Source of the DNA: Phycicoccus sp. Soil748 | Lineage (GTDB): Bacteria > Actinomycetota > Actinomycetes > Actinomycetales > Dermatophilaceae | Length of the DNA stretch: 34,897 nucleotides | Assembly: GCF_001428025.1 (NCBI RefSeq) | Contig: NZ_LMSC01000008.1 | Span: forward strand, 155,647-190,543 | Direction: 5' to 3' | Shown here: piece by piece, positions 15,121-23,969 of the stretch | Layout of the letters: each line of letters starts with the position of its first letter | How positions within the stretch are numbered: position 1 is the first letter of the stretch | Position numbers and translations under genes: made by a program | Notes under the pieces: model-generated | Seen by the model: the letters and a program-made list of their open reading frames with translations, nothing else | What the model was told of the DNA's origin: nothing | The model's database searches: none

Positions 15121-15480
15121 ATGACCCAGTACCTCGTGCTCCTGCCGAGCCCGGAGGCGCGCTACGCCACCGCGAGCGACCAGGAGAAGCAGGAGCTGCA
15201 CACCGCCCACACCGAGTTCGTCGAGCTGCTCGGGACCCGTGGCCACAAGATGGTCGGCGGAGCCCAGCTGACGCCCTCGACCCACGCGCGGGTCGCCCGC
15301 GGCAGCGCGCTCGACGACGTCACCGTGACCGACGGCCCCTTCGCCGAGAGCGCCGAGCAGGTCGCCGGCTACTACCTGGTCGAGTCCGACGACGTCGACG
15401 ACCTGGCGCAGGTCTGCGGCCGCCTGCTGTCGACGCCGTTCCACCCGGCGGTCGAGATCCGTCCGACCGTGGCGATGTGA
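15121..15480 (+). CDS. YCII/DGPF-domain protein 1
   Basis: This 119-residue protein is of the YCII-related family (PF03795). It opens MTQYLVLLPSPEARY with the usual first strand, has a central helix (EKQELHTAHTEFVELLGTRGHKMVGGAQL) and carries the name-giving VTDGPFAE motif at about 69-75, followed by 'EQVAGYYLVES'. It starts at ATG 15121 with GAGAGGA upstream. It is the first gene of a four-gene run ending in the ECF42 sigma factor. The biochemical role of DGPF proteins is unknown; a dimeric ferredoxin-like fold is known for YciI relatives. Confidence 0.9.
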   Translation: MTQYLVLLPSPEARYATASDQEKQELHTAHTEFVELLGTRGHKMVGGAQLTPSTHARVARGSALDDVTVTDGPFAESAEQVAGYYLVESDDVDDLAQVCGRLLSTPFHPAVEIRPTVAM

Positions 15481-15490
15481 GGGGAGCGCG

Positions 15491-15853
15491 ATGACCGAGT
15501 ACGTCGTGCTGATCATGGGGGATGCCGACCGCTGGTGGACCACCATGAGCGTCGAGCAGCGCACGGCCGGGTACGCCGAGTACACCCGGTTCGGTGAGGA
15601 GCTCGGCCGCCGGGGGCACAAGATCACCGGCGGCGCCGAGCTCCACGCCTCGGGCGAGGCCCGCAGCATCCCCGCCGGTGGTGGCACCCCGACCGACGGT
15701 CCGTTCGCCGAGGTCACCGAGCAGGTCGGCGGCTTCTACCAGGTGGAGACCGACGACCTCGACGACCTGGTGGACTGCTGCCAGATCATCGCCGCCCTCG
15801 GCGACGGCATCGAGGTACGGCGCGTGGTCAAGCCGGAGGACCGTCCCTCGTGA
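15491..15853 (+). CDS. YCII/DGPF-domain protein 2
   Basis: This 120-residue paralogue has the same layout: the first strand EYVVLIMGD, then two aromatic residues (DRWWTTM), the helix YAEYTRFGEELGRRGHKITGGAEL, the motif PTDGPFAE and then 'EQVGGFYQVETDDLDDL'. It starts 10 bp after the first copy with GGGAGCG upstream. Its C-terminal part has a Cys-Cys pair (VDCCQII) absent from the other two copies. It is GTGA-coupled to copy 3. Confidence 0.9.
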   Translation: MTEYVVLIMGDADRWWTTMSVEQRTAGYAEYTRFGEELGRRGHKITGGAELHASGEARSIPAGGGTPTDGPFAEVTEQVGGFYQVETDDLDDLVDCCQIIAALGDGIEVRRVVKPEDRPS

Positions 15854-16209
15854 GGTACGTCGTCCTCATCGCCTCTGAGCCGGGTGAGTGGGAGGCGGCC
15901 GACGAGGAGGCCCGCCAGGAGCTCTTCGACGCCCACCACGCCTTCGAGAGGTTCGTCGACGAGCACGGAAGCAGGCGGGAGAGCGCCGCCCTCGCCGACG
16001 CCGAGACCGCGACGACCATCCGCCACCGTGCAGGCGGCCCGGTCGTCACCGACGGCCCCTTCGTCGAGCTGACCGAGCAGGTCGGCGGCTACTACGACGT
16101 CGAGCTCCCCGACCTCGACACCGCCATCGCCGCGGCCAAGCTCCTGCCGAGGTCCTACACGGTCGAGGTCCGACCGACGGTGCAGGTCGAGGGGTACGAG
16201 GGCCGGTGA
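15850..16209 (+). CDS. YCII/DGPF-domain protein 3
   Basis: This 119-residue third copy starts at GTG 15850 inside the stop of copy 2 (GTGA). It is the most divergent: RYVVLIASEPGEWEAADEEARQELFDAHHAFERFVDEHGS, then VVTDGPFVEL and 'EQVGGYYDVELPDLDTAI'. The DGPF motif is intact. It is coupled by another GTGA overlap to the sigma gene, so all four proteins are probably made from one message. Confidence 0.9.
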   Translation: MRYVVLIASEPGEWEAADEEARQELFDAHHAFERFVDEHGSRRESAALADAETATTIRHRAGGPVVTDGPFVELTEQVGGYYDVELPDLDTAIAAAKLLPRSYTVEVRPTVQVEGYEGR

Positions 16210-17519
16210 CCGCCGGCGCCGACGAGCACGACCCGAGCAAGCCGAGCGGCCCGGGCGGCCGGGACGTCTCGGACGGCCCGGACGCCGCGCTCGCCCGGGT
16301 CGTGCGCGAGGAGTGGGGCCGGTTGGTGTCCCTCCTCCTCGCCCGGTTCCGCCGGCTCGACCTCGTGGAGGACGCGCTGGCCGACGCGGTCGAGGCCGCC
16401 GCCCGGCGCTGGGCGCGCGACGGGGTGCCCGACAACCCGGCCGGGTGGCTCCACACGACCGCACGGCGCCGGATCCTCGACCGGCTCCGCGGTGAGGCGA
16501 TGGCCCGGCGCAAGGTGCCGCTGCTCGTCGTGGCGGCCGAGGAGGAGGGGAGTGGCGCCGTGCGGGCCGACCCGGGTGACCTCGTCGAGGACGACCTCCT
16601 GCGCCTGGTCCTCATGTGCAGCCACCCCGCGCTCGACCCGGCGGCCGCGAGCGCCCTCACCCTGCGCCTCGTCCTGGGTGTCACCACGGCCGACGTGGCG
16701 CGCCTGTTCCTCGTGCCGGAGCCGACCATGGCTGCCCGTCTCACCCGGGCGAAGAAGAAGATCGTCACGGCGGGCATCCCCTTCGCCGTCCCCGCGGCCA
16801 CCGAGCTGCCCGAGCGGCTCGACGTCCTGGCCCAGACGGCCTACCTCGCCTTCACCGCCGGGTACGCCCCCGGCAGCGGCCCCGACGCCCTCCGCGCCGA
16901 GCTGGCCGGTGAGGCGGTGCGCCTGGTCCGGGTGGTCCTCGGCCTGCGTCCCGGCGAGCCGGTCCTCACGGCGTTGCTCGCCCTGATGCTGCTGCAGCAC
17001 TCACGCCGCGACGCCCGCGTCGACGCGCACGGAGCGATCGTGCTGCTGCCCGACCAGGACCGCAGCCGCTGGCACCGCGACGAGGTCGACGAGGCGCTGG
17101 CGCTGCTCGCCTCTCCTGCCCTCACCGGACGGGTCACCGTCCAGGCGGCCGGGTATGCCGTGCAGGCCCGGATCGCGGCCGAGCACGCCACCGCCCCCGA
17201 CGCCGCCTCGACGCGCTGGGACCGCGTCGTCGCCCACTACGACACGTTGCTCAGGCTCGCCCCGACCCCGAGCGCCCGGCTGGCGCGCGCCGTCGCGGTC
17301 GCGGAGGCCGACGGACCACGAGCCGGACTCGCCCTGCTCGACGACCTCGACGAGCAGCTGCCGCACAGCCACCGCCTGCCTGCGGTGCGGGCCGAGCTGC
17401 TCAGCCGCGCCGGAGACCACGACGGTGCCCGCGCCGCGTACGCCGTCGCGATAGCGCGCTGCGCCAACGACGCGGAGCGGGCCCTGCTGACGGGGCGCCG
17501 AGACGCGCTTGACGCCTGA
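16206..17519 (+). CDS. ECF42-type RNA polymerase sigma factor with C-terminal TPR-like extension
   Basis: This is a 437-residue sigma factor, far longer than ordinary ECF factors. Region 2 is in EEWGRLVSLLLARFRRLDLVEDALADAVEAAARRW and VPDNPAGWLHTTARRRILDRLR. Region 4 is in LTLRLVLGVTTADVARLFLVPEPTMAARLTRAKKKI. The remaining 240 residues carry family hallmarks AYLAFTAGY and HSRRDARVDAHGAIVLLPDQDRSRW, then helical repeats (HYDTLLRLAPTPSARLARAVAVAEADGP...). This is the ECF42 architecture, in which the C-terminal extension is needed for activity and the gene is linked to DGPF proteins. GTG 16206 overlaps the preceding stop. The first 25 residues are polar and poorly conserved. No anti-sigma gene is adjacent. 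Expression is predicted to depend on the site at 15057-15083. Confidence 0.93.
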   Translation: MTAGADEHDPSKPSGPGGRDVSDGPDAALARVVREEWGRLVSLLLARFRRLDLVEDALADAVEAAARRWARDGVPDNPAGWLHTTARRRILDRLRGEAMARRKVPLLVVAAEEEGSGAVRADPGDLVEDDLLRLVLMCSHPALDPAAASALTLRLVLGVTTADVARLFLVPEPTMAARLTRAKKKIVTAGIPFAVPAATELPERLDVLAQTAYLAFTAGYAPGSGPDALRAELAGEAVRLVRVVLGLRPGEPVLTALLALMLLQHSRRDARVDAHGAIVLLPDQDRSRWHRDEVDEALALLASPALTGRVTVQAAGYAVQARIAAEHATAPDAASTRWDRVVAHYDTLLRLAPTPSARLARAVAVAEADGPRAGLALLDDLDEQLPHSHRLPAVRAELLSRAGDHDGARAAYAVAIARCANDAERALLTGRRDALDA

Positions 17520-17601
17520 GACGACGGGTGTCGTGGGCGGCTGCGGACGTGAAAGGATCGGCGCGACGACGAAGTCCCGCAGATGGCTCTAAGGAGACCC
17601 C

Positions 17602-18623
<1,022 letters not shown>

Positions 18624-18627
<4 letters not shown>

Positions 18628-19028
18628 GCGACAACCTGCTCGGCATCCCCGAGACCCGCCTGCCCGTCGACCCCGCGGCAGCCAAGCTGGAGGAGGGGGT
18701 GGCCGCCGACCAGGTGGCCGCGGCACACCCCACCTCCTCGCTGGCCTGGGCGACCCTCGCCGAGGACGCGCTCGCCGACGGCCGCACCGTCGAGGGCTAC
18801 GCCTACGCCCGCACCGGCTACCACCGGGCGCTGGACTCGTTGCGCAAGAACGGGTGGCGCGGCCAGGGACCCGTCCCCTGGGAGCACGAGCCCAACCGAG
18901 GGTTCCTGCGCGCGCTTGCTGCCCTGGCCAAGGCGGCCGGCGCGATCGGCGAGACCGACGAGGAGCACCGCTGCACCGAGTTCCTGCGCGACTCCTCCAC
19001 GACCGGGGCCCGCGAGCTCGGCCTCTAG
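18624..19028 (+). CDS. DUF3151 family protein
   Basis: This 134-residue protein is found next to class II aldolase genes in many actinobacteria; its function is not known to me. The visible features are the conserved start 'NLLGIPETRLP', a helical region HPTSSLAWATLAEDAL...YAYARTGYHRALDSLRKNGWRG, and 'VPWEHEPNRGFLRALAALAKAA' near the C terminus, all alpha-helical in character. ATG 18624 overlaps the aldolase stop (ATGA), so expression is coupled. A strong terminator-like hairpin follows 23 bp downstream. Confidence 0.9.
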
Positions 19029-19051
19029 CCGACGACGCCTCACCACCTGCA

Positions 19052-19096
19052 GCGCCACGGAGCCGGCGACCCCCGAGGTCGCCGGCTCCGTGGCGC
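19052..19096. terminator. Bidirectional terminator, 19-bp perfect stem
   Basis: The arms 19052-19070 and 19078-19096 are perfectly complementary (19 bp, GC-rich) around a 7-nt loop CCCCGAG. It sits between the convergent DUF3151 and lipoprotein genes. There is no T-run, as is common for actinobacterial terminators. It can serve both strands. Confidence 0.85.
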
Positions 19097-19100
19097 GCGG

Positions 19101-19130
19101 CTGCTCGGTGCTGCTCGGTGCTGCTCAGTG
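19101..19130. repeat. Three 10-bp tandem units at the lipoprotein gene 3' end
   Basis: CTGCTCGGTG, CTGCTCGGTG and CTGCTCAGTG are in tandem. The last contains the stop codon (TCA 19125-19127) of the minus-strand lipoprotein gene. Confidence 0.8.
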
Positions 19131-19685
19131 CCGGAAGGCGACCTCGGTCACGGCGTGTGGCTGTCCCGTGGAGGCGGTCTCGTTGAGGATGCGCAGCTGC
19201 AGCGTGTACTCGTCGCCCTCCCAGGTGCAGTAGCTCGAGCCCGCGGCGCCTTCGCAGTGCTGGAACCGCGGCGCCACGCCGGGCCGCACGGCGAACGCGT
19301 CCTTGACCGCTGCCTCGCTGCCGAGCTGGGTGGCGCGGGTCCGGTCGCCCTTGACCCACGCGGTGACGAAGGCGATGCCGTAGTCCTGCGCCGAGCGCGG
19401 GATCGCCGGGGCGTCCTTGCCCGGCGGTGGCGTGGTGGGCGACGGGTCGATGGTCGGCCGGGTCGGCTTCGTCGGCACGGGCCTGGTCGCCGTCGGTGAC
19501 GCGGTCACGGTGGTGGTCACCGTGACCGTCGCCGGCGCGGGTGTCGTCGAGCTCGTGCCGGTCGTGGTGGCGGGGCCCTTCGAGGGCCCGCACCCCGCGA
19601 GCACGACGGCGATCGCGATGGCGAGCATCACGGCCGAGAGGGCGGATGCGGTGGCTGGCGTGGTGGGCTGGTGTCGCGTGGTCAT
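19125..19685 (-). CDS. Putative lipoprotein with Thr/Pro-rich linker
   Basis: This is a 186-residue exported protein of unknown function. The signal segment (SAVMLAIAIAVVLAGC) ends in a clear lipobox VLAGC, Cys about residue 32. A 55-residue Thr/Pro/Val-rich linker (TVTVTTTVTASPT..., PTTPPPG) follows, then a small folded domain of about 95 residues beginning IPRSAQDYGIAFVTAWVKGDRTRATQLG. Two cysteines (FQHCEGAAGSSYCTWEGDEY) could form a disulphide, and 'LQLRILNETAST' follows. The 'FVTAWVKGDRTRA' helix recalls NTF2-like/DUF4878-type domains, but I cannot name the family. GGGGGAAG lies before ATG 19685. Confidence 0.8.
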   Translation of the reverse strand: MTTRHQPTTPATASALSAVMLAIAIAVVLAGCGPSKGPATTTGTSSTTPAPATVTVTTTVTASPTATRPVPTKPTRPTIDPSPTTPPPGKDAPAIPRSAQDYGIAFVTAWVKGDRTRATQLGSEAAVKDAFAVRPGVAPRFQHCEGAAGSSYCTWEGDEYTLQLRILNETASTGQPHAVTEVAFRH

Positions 19686-19755
19686 CGGACTTCCCCCGTC
19701 GTGGACGTGCGGTCACCAGCACAGACGTCGCGGGACGGCGGGGGGTTGGGCGGCC

Positions 19756-19789
19756 GTTGGTCGGCGGGTTGGTCGGCGGGTTGGTCGGG
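19756..19789. repeat. 12-bp tandem repeat, 2.8 units
   Basis: GTTGGTCGGCGG occurs twice in tandem, followed by a partial third unit GTTGGTCGGG. It is in non-coding DNA. Confidence 0.8.
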
Positions 19790-19802
19790 CCGTGGGCATG
19801 GT

Positions 19803-19846
19803 GACGGCGGAGGGAGGGATCTGGTCGGATCCCTCCCCCCGCCGTC
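19803..19846. repeat. Long inverted repeat (19-bp arms, one mismatch) upstream of a LuxR-type gene
   Basis: The arms 19803-19821 and 19828-19846 pair at 18 of 19 positions (one A-C mismatch) around a 6-nt loop TGGTCG. It lies 160 nt upstream of the regulator start, between divergent genes, so no annotated gene needs a terminator here. It could end an unrecognised transcript or be a regulatory structure. Confidence 0.75.
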
Positions 19847-20005
19847 GCCCCCTTGGGGGAGGACCGTGGTCCGTCCCGCGTGCCCGTCGTCGGTGCGTCC
19901 CCTGCGTCGTCGACGAGGTGGCGCGCTCATTGTGCATCGCCTTCGGCCTCAGTGGTGTCACTATGGTGCCAATGGCCAGATGATGCCGACGGAGGACGGG
20001 GGCCT

Positions 20006-20845
20006 GTGACCAGCACCGATGAGCCGCGCCGCCAGGTGCAGGCCCTCTTCGTGGACCCCGTGGAGCGCCTGCAGCGCATCCTCGAGCGCGGCGAGCGGCA
20101 GCTCGAGGCGAGGCGCGAGGACCTGGCCGAGGTGCGCTTCGCCCTCTACGAGCTGGCCTCGGCGGCTGGCAGCGTCTCCACGCGCGGACAGCGCGTCGTC
20201 GAGCCGCTGCCGGCGGACCTCGCGCCGTCGGTGCTGCGCCACCTCGTCGACAGCACCACCTCGATCGTGCGCCACTGCGCCATGACCGTCGAGGTCGGCT
20301 CGGGGCTCGACCCGGACGTCAACCGCCAGACCCGAGAGCTGCTGTCCGCCGGTGCGTTCCGGCAGCAGACGATCTACCCCATCGACATCATGGACACCAA
20401 GGCCGGCCGGACCTGGGTGCGCGCGTGGGCCGACGCGGGTGAGGAGCAGCGGCTGAGCCTCGTGCCCCCCACCGACTTCGCGGTCTTCGACCAGGAGGCG
20501 GTGGTGGCGGTCGCCGACTGGGGCAACCCCGCCGCCGACTACGTGCTGATCCGTGACCCGATGCTGGTGTCCGCGTTCACGGCCCTGTTCGACCGGTCCT
20601 TCGCCCGAGCCCTGCCCGTGGCCCCGGAGGGCGGCCCCGACCCCGCAGAGCAGGAGCTCATGCGGCTGCTGGCGCTCGGGCTCAAGGACGAGTCGATCGC
20701 CCGCTACCTGCACTGCAGCCTGCGCACGGTGCGCCGCAGGGTGGCCCAGCTCATGGACCGTCACGGCGTCCAGACCCGGTTCCAGCTCGGCGTGGCCGCG
20801 GCCCGGGCTGGTCTCGCCACGCTGGCCGATCCCACGGACCGGTAG
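20006..20845 (+). CDS. LuxR-type HTH regulator (TrmB/LuxR-like family)
   Basis: This is a 279-residue transcription regulator. The N-terminal 50 residues form a charged helix (VERLQRILERGERQLEARREDLAEVRFALYEL). A central domain of about 150 residues has alternating strands (AMTVEVGSGLD, QQTIYPIDIMD, FAVFDQEAVVAVADW) as in the TrmB-like sensor domain. The C-terminal helix-turn-helix is EQELMRLLALGLKDESIARYLHCSLRTVRRRVAQLMDRHGV, ending TRFQLGVAAARAGL. GTG 20006 was chosen because GGAGGA lies 9 nt upstream; an open frame extends upstream without homology features. The DNA-binding end closely resembles that of the regulator at 26323-27357. The ligand and targets are unknown. Confidence 0.85.
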   Translation: MTSTDEPRRQVQALFVDPVERLQRILERGERQLEARREDLAEVRFALYELASAAGSVSTRGQRVVEPLPADLAPSVLRHLVDSTTSIVRHCAMTVEVGSGLDPDVNRQTRELLSAGAFRQQTIYPIDIMDTKAGRTWVRAWADAGEEQRLSLVPPTDFAVFDQEAVVAVADWGNPAADYVLIRDPMLVSAFTALFDRSFARALPVAPEGGPDPAEQELMRLLALGLKDESIARYLHCSLRTVRRRVAQLMDRHGVQTRFQLGVAAARAGLATLADPTDR

Positions 20846-22231
<1,386 letters not shown>

Positions 22232-22252
22232 CGCTCCCCTCGCCACGCACAA

Positions 22253-22287
22253 CCGGGCGCCGCCTCGGGGGAAGAGGCGACGCCCGG
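22253..22287. terminator. Bidirectional terminator between purA and the surface protein gene
   Basis: The arms 22253-22266 (CCGGGCGCCGCCTC) and 22274-22287 (GAGGCGACGCCCGG) pair with one mismatch around GGGGGAA. It lies between convergent genes, with no T-run. Confidence 0.8.
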
Positions 22288-22334
22288 TACGACGCGGTGG
22301 CTGCGAAGCCCCGCCGCGTCGGTCTGGTGGACCG

Positions 22335-23711
22335 TCAGTGCTCGCGGCGGCGAGCCACGACGGTGAGGCCGGAGCCGACGAACAGGAGCACCAGGCCGCC
22401 TGCGACATACAGCTCGGGGTCGAAGCCGGTGAAGGCCAGGGTCGGCACGGCGCTGGCCGAGCTGGTGGTCTTCGGGTCGCCCGAGCCACCGGGGCCCGCG
22501 ATCTCCTCGCCGCCGGTGCTGATGACCGGGCACGCCTCGCCGGCCGGGACCGCAGGCGTCACGAGCTCCTGGGTGTCGTAGGCCGGGGTGGTGACGATGG
22601 TGTCCTCCATGTGGGAGACCTCGTCGGTGGCAGGGACCTCCGGGGAGACGAGCACCTGGCGCTCACCCATGACCGCCGGGACCTCGGGCTGGGCCGGGGT
22701 GACGACCACGGTGCGCGCCCACTCGTACTCGGTGTAGGCCGGCTTGAGGACGGTGGTCTCCTGACCCACGAGCGAGTAGCCCTCCGGGGCCGTCTCGTCG
22801 TCCACGGTGAAGACGGTGTCGGTCTCGGTGGTGACGAGGGGCTCGGTGGCGCTGCGCACCCAGCCGTCGGCCGGAGCCTCGGTGGGGGAGGTCGTCCACT
22901 GCTTGTCGTAGTGGCTCTTCTCGGGCGCCGTGACGGTCTGGTCGTAGGCGGCGGTGACGAGCTCCTGGACCGTGTGCTCAGGGACGTCGACCTCCTGCTT
23001 GTACGTCGCAGGGACGGTCTCGTCCCAGGCCTCGGTGACGACCGGGTGGACGTACGGCATGACGATGTTCCAGCCCTGGTCGTGACCGTCCGCGGTGTTC
23101 CAGCCAAGGGGCTGGAACTGGGTCCTGCCCTGCTTGTTGACGTACTGGTACAGGCTCGTGTCGTAGACGGCGTCGTGGTGGACGACGTGCTCCGGGACGT
23201 CGACGACGTCCTTGTACGTGGCCGGGACCACGACGTCCCTGTAGACCGCGTCGTGGTGGACGATGGTCGTGGTCTCGGGCTGGTCGATGACCTTGATGAC
23301 CCACTCGTACTGCGTGGTCGTCGTCACCTTCTCCCACTGGTACCGCGTCTGGGTGACGGCAGCGTGGTCCTTGGTCTGGCCGGTCGTGGCCCACCCGTCG
23401 CCATCGGGACCGGTGCTGTTGCCGACGGTCCACTGGGTCTCCTGGGCCGTTACCGCGGGCACGGCCGGCACGGCCGGAGTGATGACGTAGGACTCGGTGG
23501 CCCAGACGGCGGGCACGGCCGGCTGGGCCGGCTGGTCGACGACCTTGTGCTGGCCGGTGACGACGCTCTCGGCGTCGTGGTGGACGGTCGTGTAGACGGC
23601 CTCGACGGCCGGTGTGCCGCAGCTGGGCGCGGCGTGGGCGGTGCTGGCGATCAGCAGCGGGCCGGTGGCCAGGGTCAGCGCCAGTACGGCGCTCTTGCGC
23701 GTGGACATCAT
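22335..23711 (-). CDS. Repeat-rich surface protein with LAFTG sorting signal
   Basis: This is a 458-residue exported protein. The signal peptide MMSTRKSAVLALTLATGPLLIASTAHA is cut after AHA. The body (residues about 30-400) is built of imperfect repeats rich in Val, Thr, Tyr and Pro, including VHHDAV three times (TTVHHDAE is a further variant), PATYKDVVDVPEH/PATYKQEVDVPEH, and 'PAVPAV' spacers. The C terminus has LAFTG (425-429), then a hydrophobic segment and RRREH, a class E sortase-type (LAxTG) signal for covalent wall anchoring. AAGGGGA precedes ATG 23711; a second ATG follows directly (23708). The function is unknown, perhaps adhesion or a surface layer. The frame upstream of 23711 is not coding-like. 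Confidence 0.85.
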   Translation of the reverse strand: MMSTRKSAVLALTLATGPLLIASTAHAAPSCGTPAVEAVYTTVHHDAESVVTGQHKVVDQPAQPAVPAVWATESYVITPAVPAVPAVTAQETQWTVGNSTGPDGDGWATTGQTKDHAAVTQTRYQWEKVTTTTQYEWVIKVIDQPETTTIVHHDAVYRDVVVPATYKDVVDVPEHVVHHDAVYDTSLYQYVNKQGRTQFQPLGWNTADGHDQGWNIVMPYVHPVVTEAWDETVPATYKQEVDVPEHTVQELVTAAYDQTVTAPEKSHYDKQWTTSPTEAPADGWVRSATEPLVTTETDTVFTVDDETAPEGYSLVGQETTVLKPAYTEYEWARTVVVTPAQPEVPAVMGERQVLVSPEVPATDEVSHMEDTIVTTPAYDTQELVTPAVPAGEACPVISTGGEEIAGPGGSGDPKTTSSASAVPTLAFTGFDPELYVAGGLVLLFVGSGLTVVARRREH

Positions 23712-23788
23712 GAGTTTTCCCCTTCGCAGTGTTGGTTTCCCCCGCTTCACCCGCAGGTATGGGGAACCCCCGTGAAAGGAAAGTATTA

Positions 23789-23818
23789 GTAAAGATTGGG
23801 TAAAGGCATCAGGTAAAA
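23789..23818 (-). promoter_or_regulatory. Direct repeats GTAAAG in AT-rich promoter of the surface protein gene
   Basis: GTAAAG (23789-23794), GTAAAG (23800-23805) and GTAAAA (23813-23818) on the plus strand, i.e. TTTACC/TTTACT on the minus strand, are spaced 11 and 13 bp start to start. They lie 78-107 nt upstream of ATG 23711 in an unusually AT-rich patch. About 11-bp direct repeats are typical of OmpR-family regulators such as MtrA or PhoP. The assignment to any one regulator is inference. Confidence 0.45.
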
Positions 23819-23969
23819 ATGCGTAGTGGTGCCGCCGTTCGGTCGATGACAAAGCAGCACAGAACCACTGGAAGCAGTCATTTCGTCGTGACTTGTTGAC
23901 CGGGATGGTCAATCCGTCGACGGGCCGCAGGGCGCGGAAGGCCGTCGGGGTCGGCAGAAGAGGCGCTGG

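Larger units (their letters stand above)
19686..20005. other. 320-bp divergent intergenic region
   Basis: No convincing gene is seen between the minus-strand lipoprotein gene and the plus-strand regulator gene. The stretch holds three 12-bp tandem units (19756-19789), a long hairpin (19803-19846), a short G/C palindrome CCCCCTTGGGGG (19848-19859), and a TATGGT -10-like box (19962-19967) before the regulator gene. A small RNA is possible but not shown. Confidence 0.6.

Noticed and set aside
23712-23800. Riboswitch (for example c-di-AMP type) before the surface protein gene
   Set aside because: The GGGGAACCCC palindrome and AT-rich leader are suggestive, but the conserved cores of known wall-related riboswitches are not recognisable.
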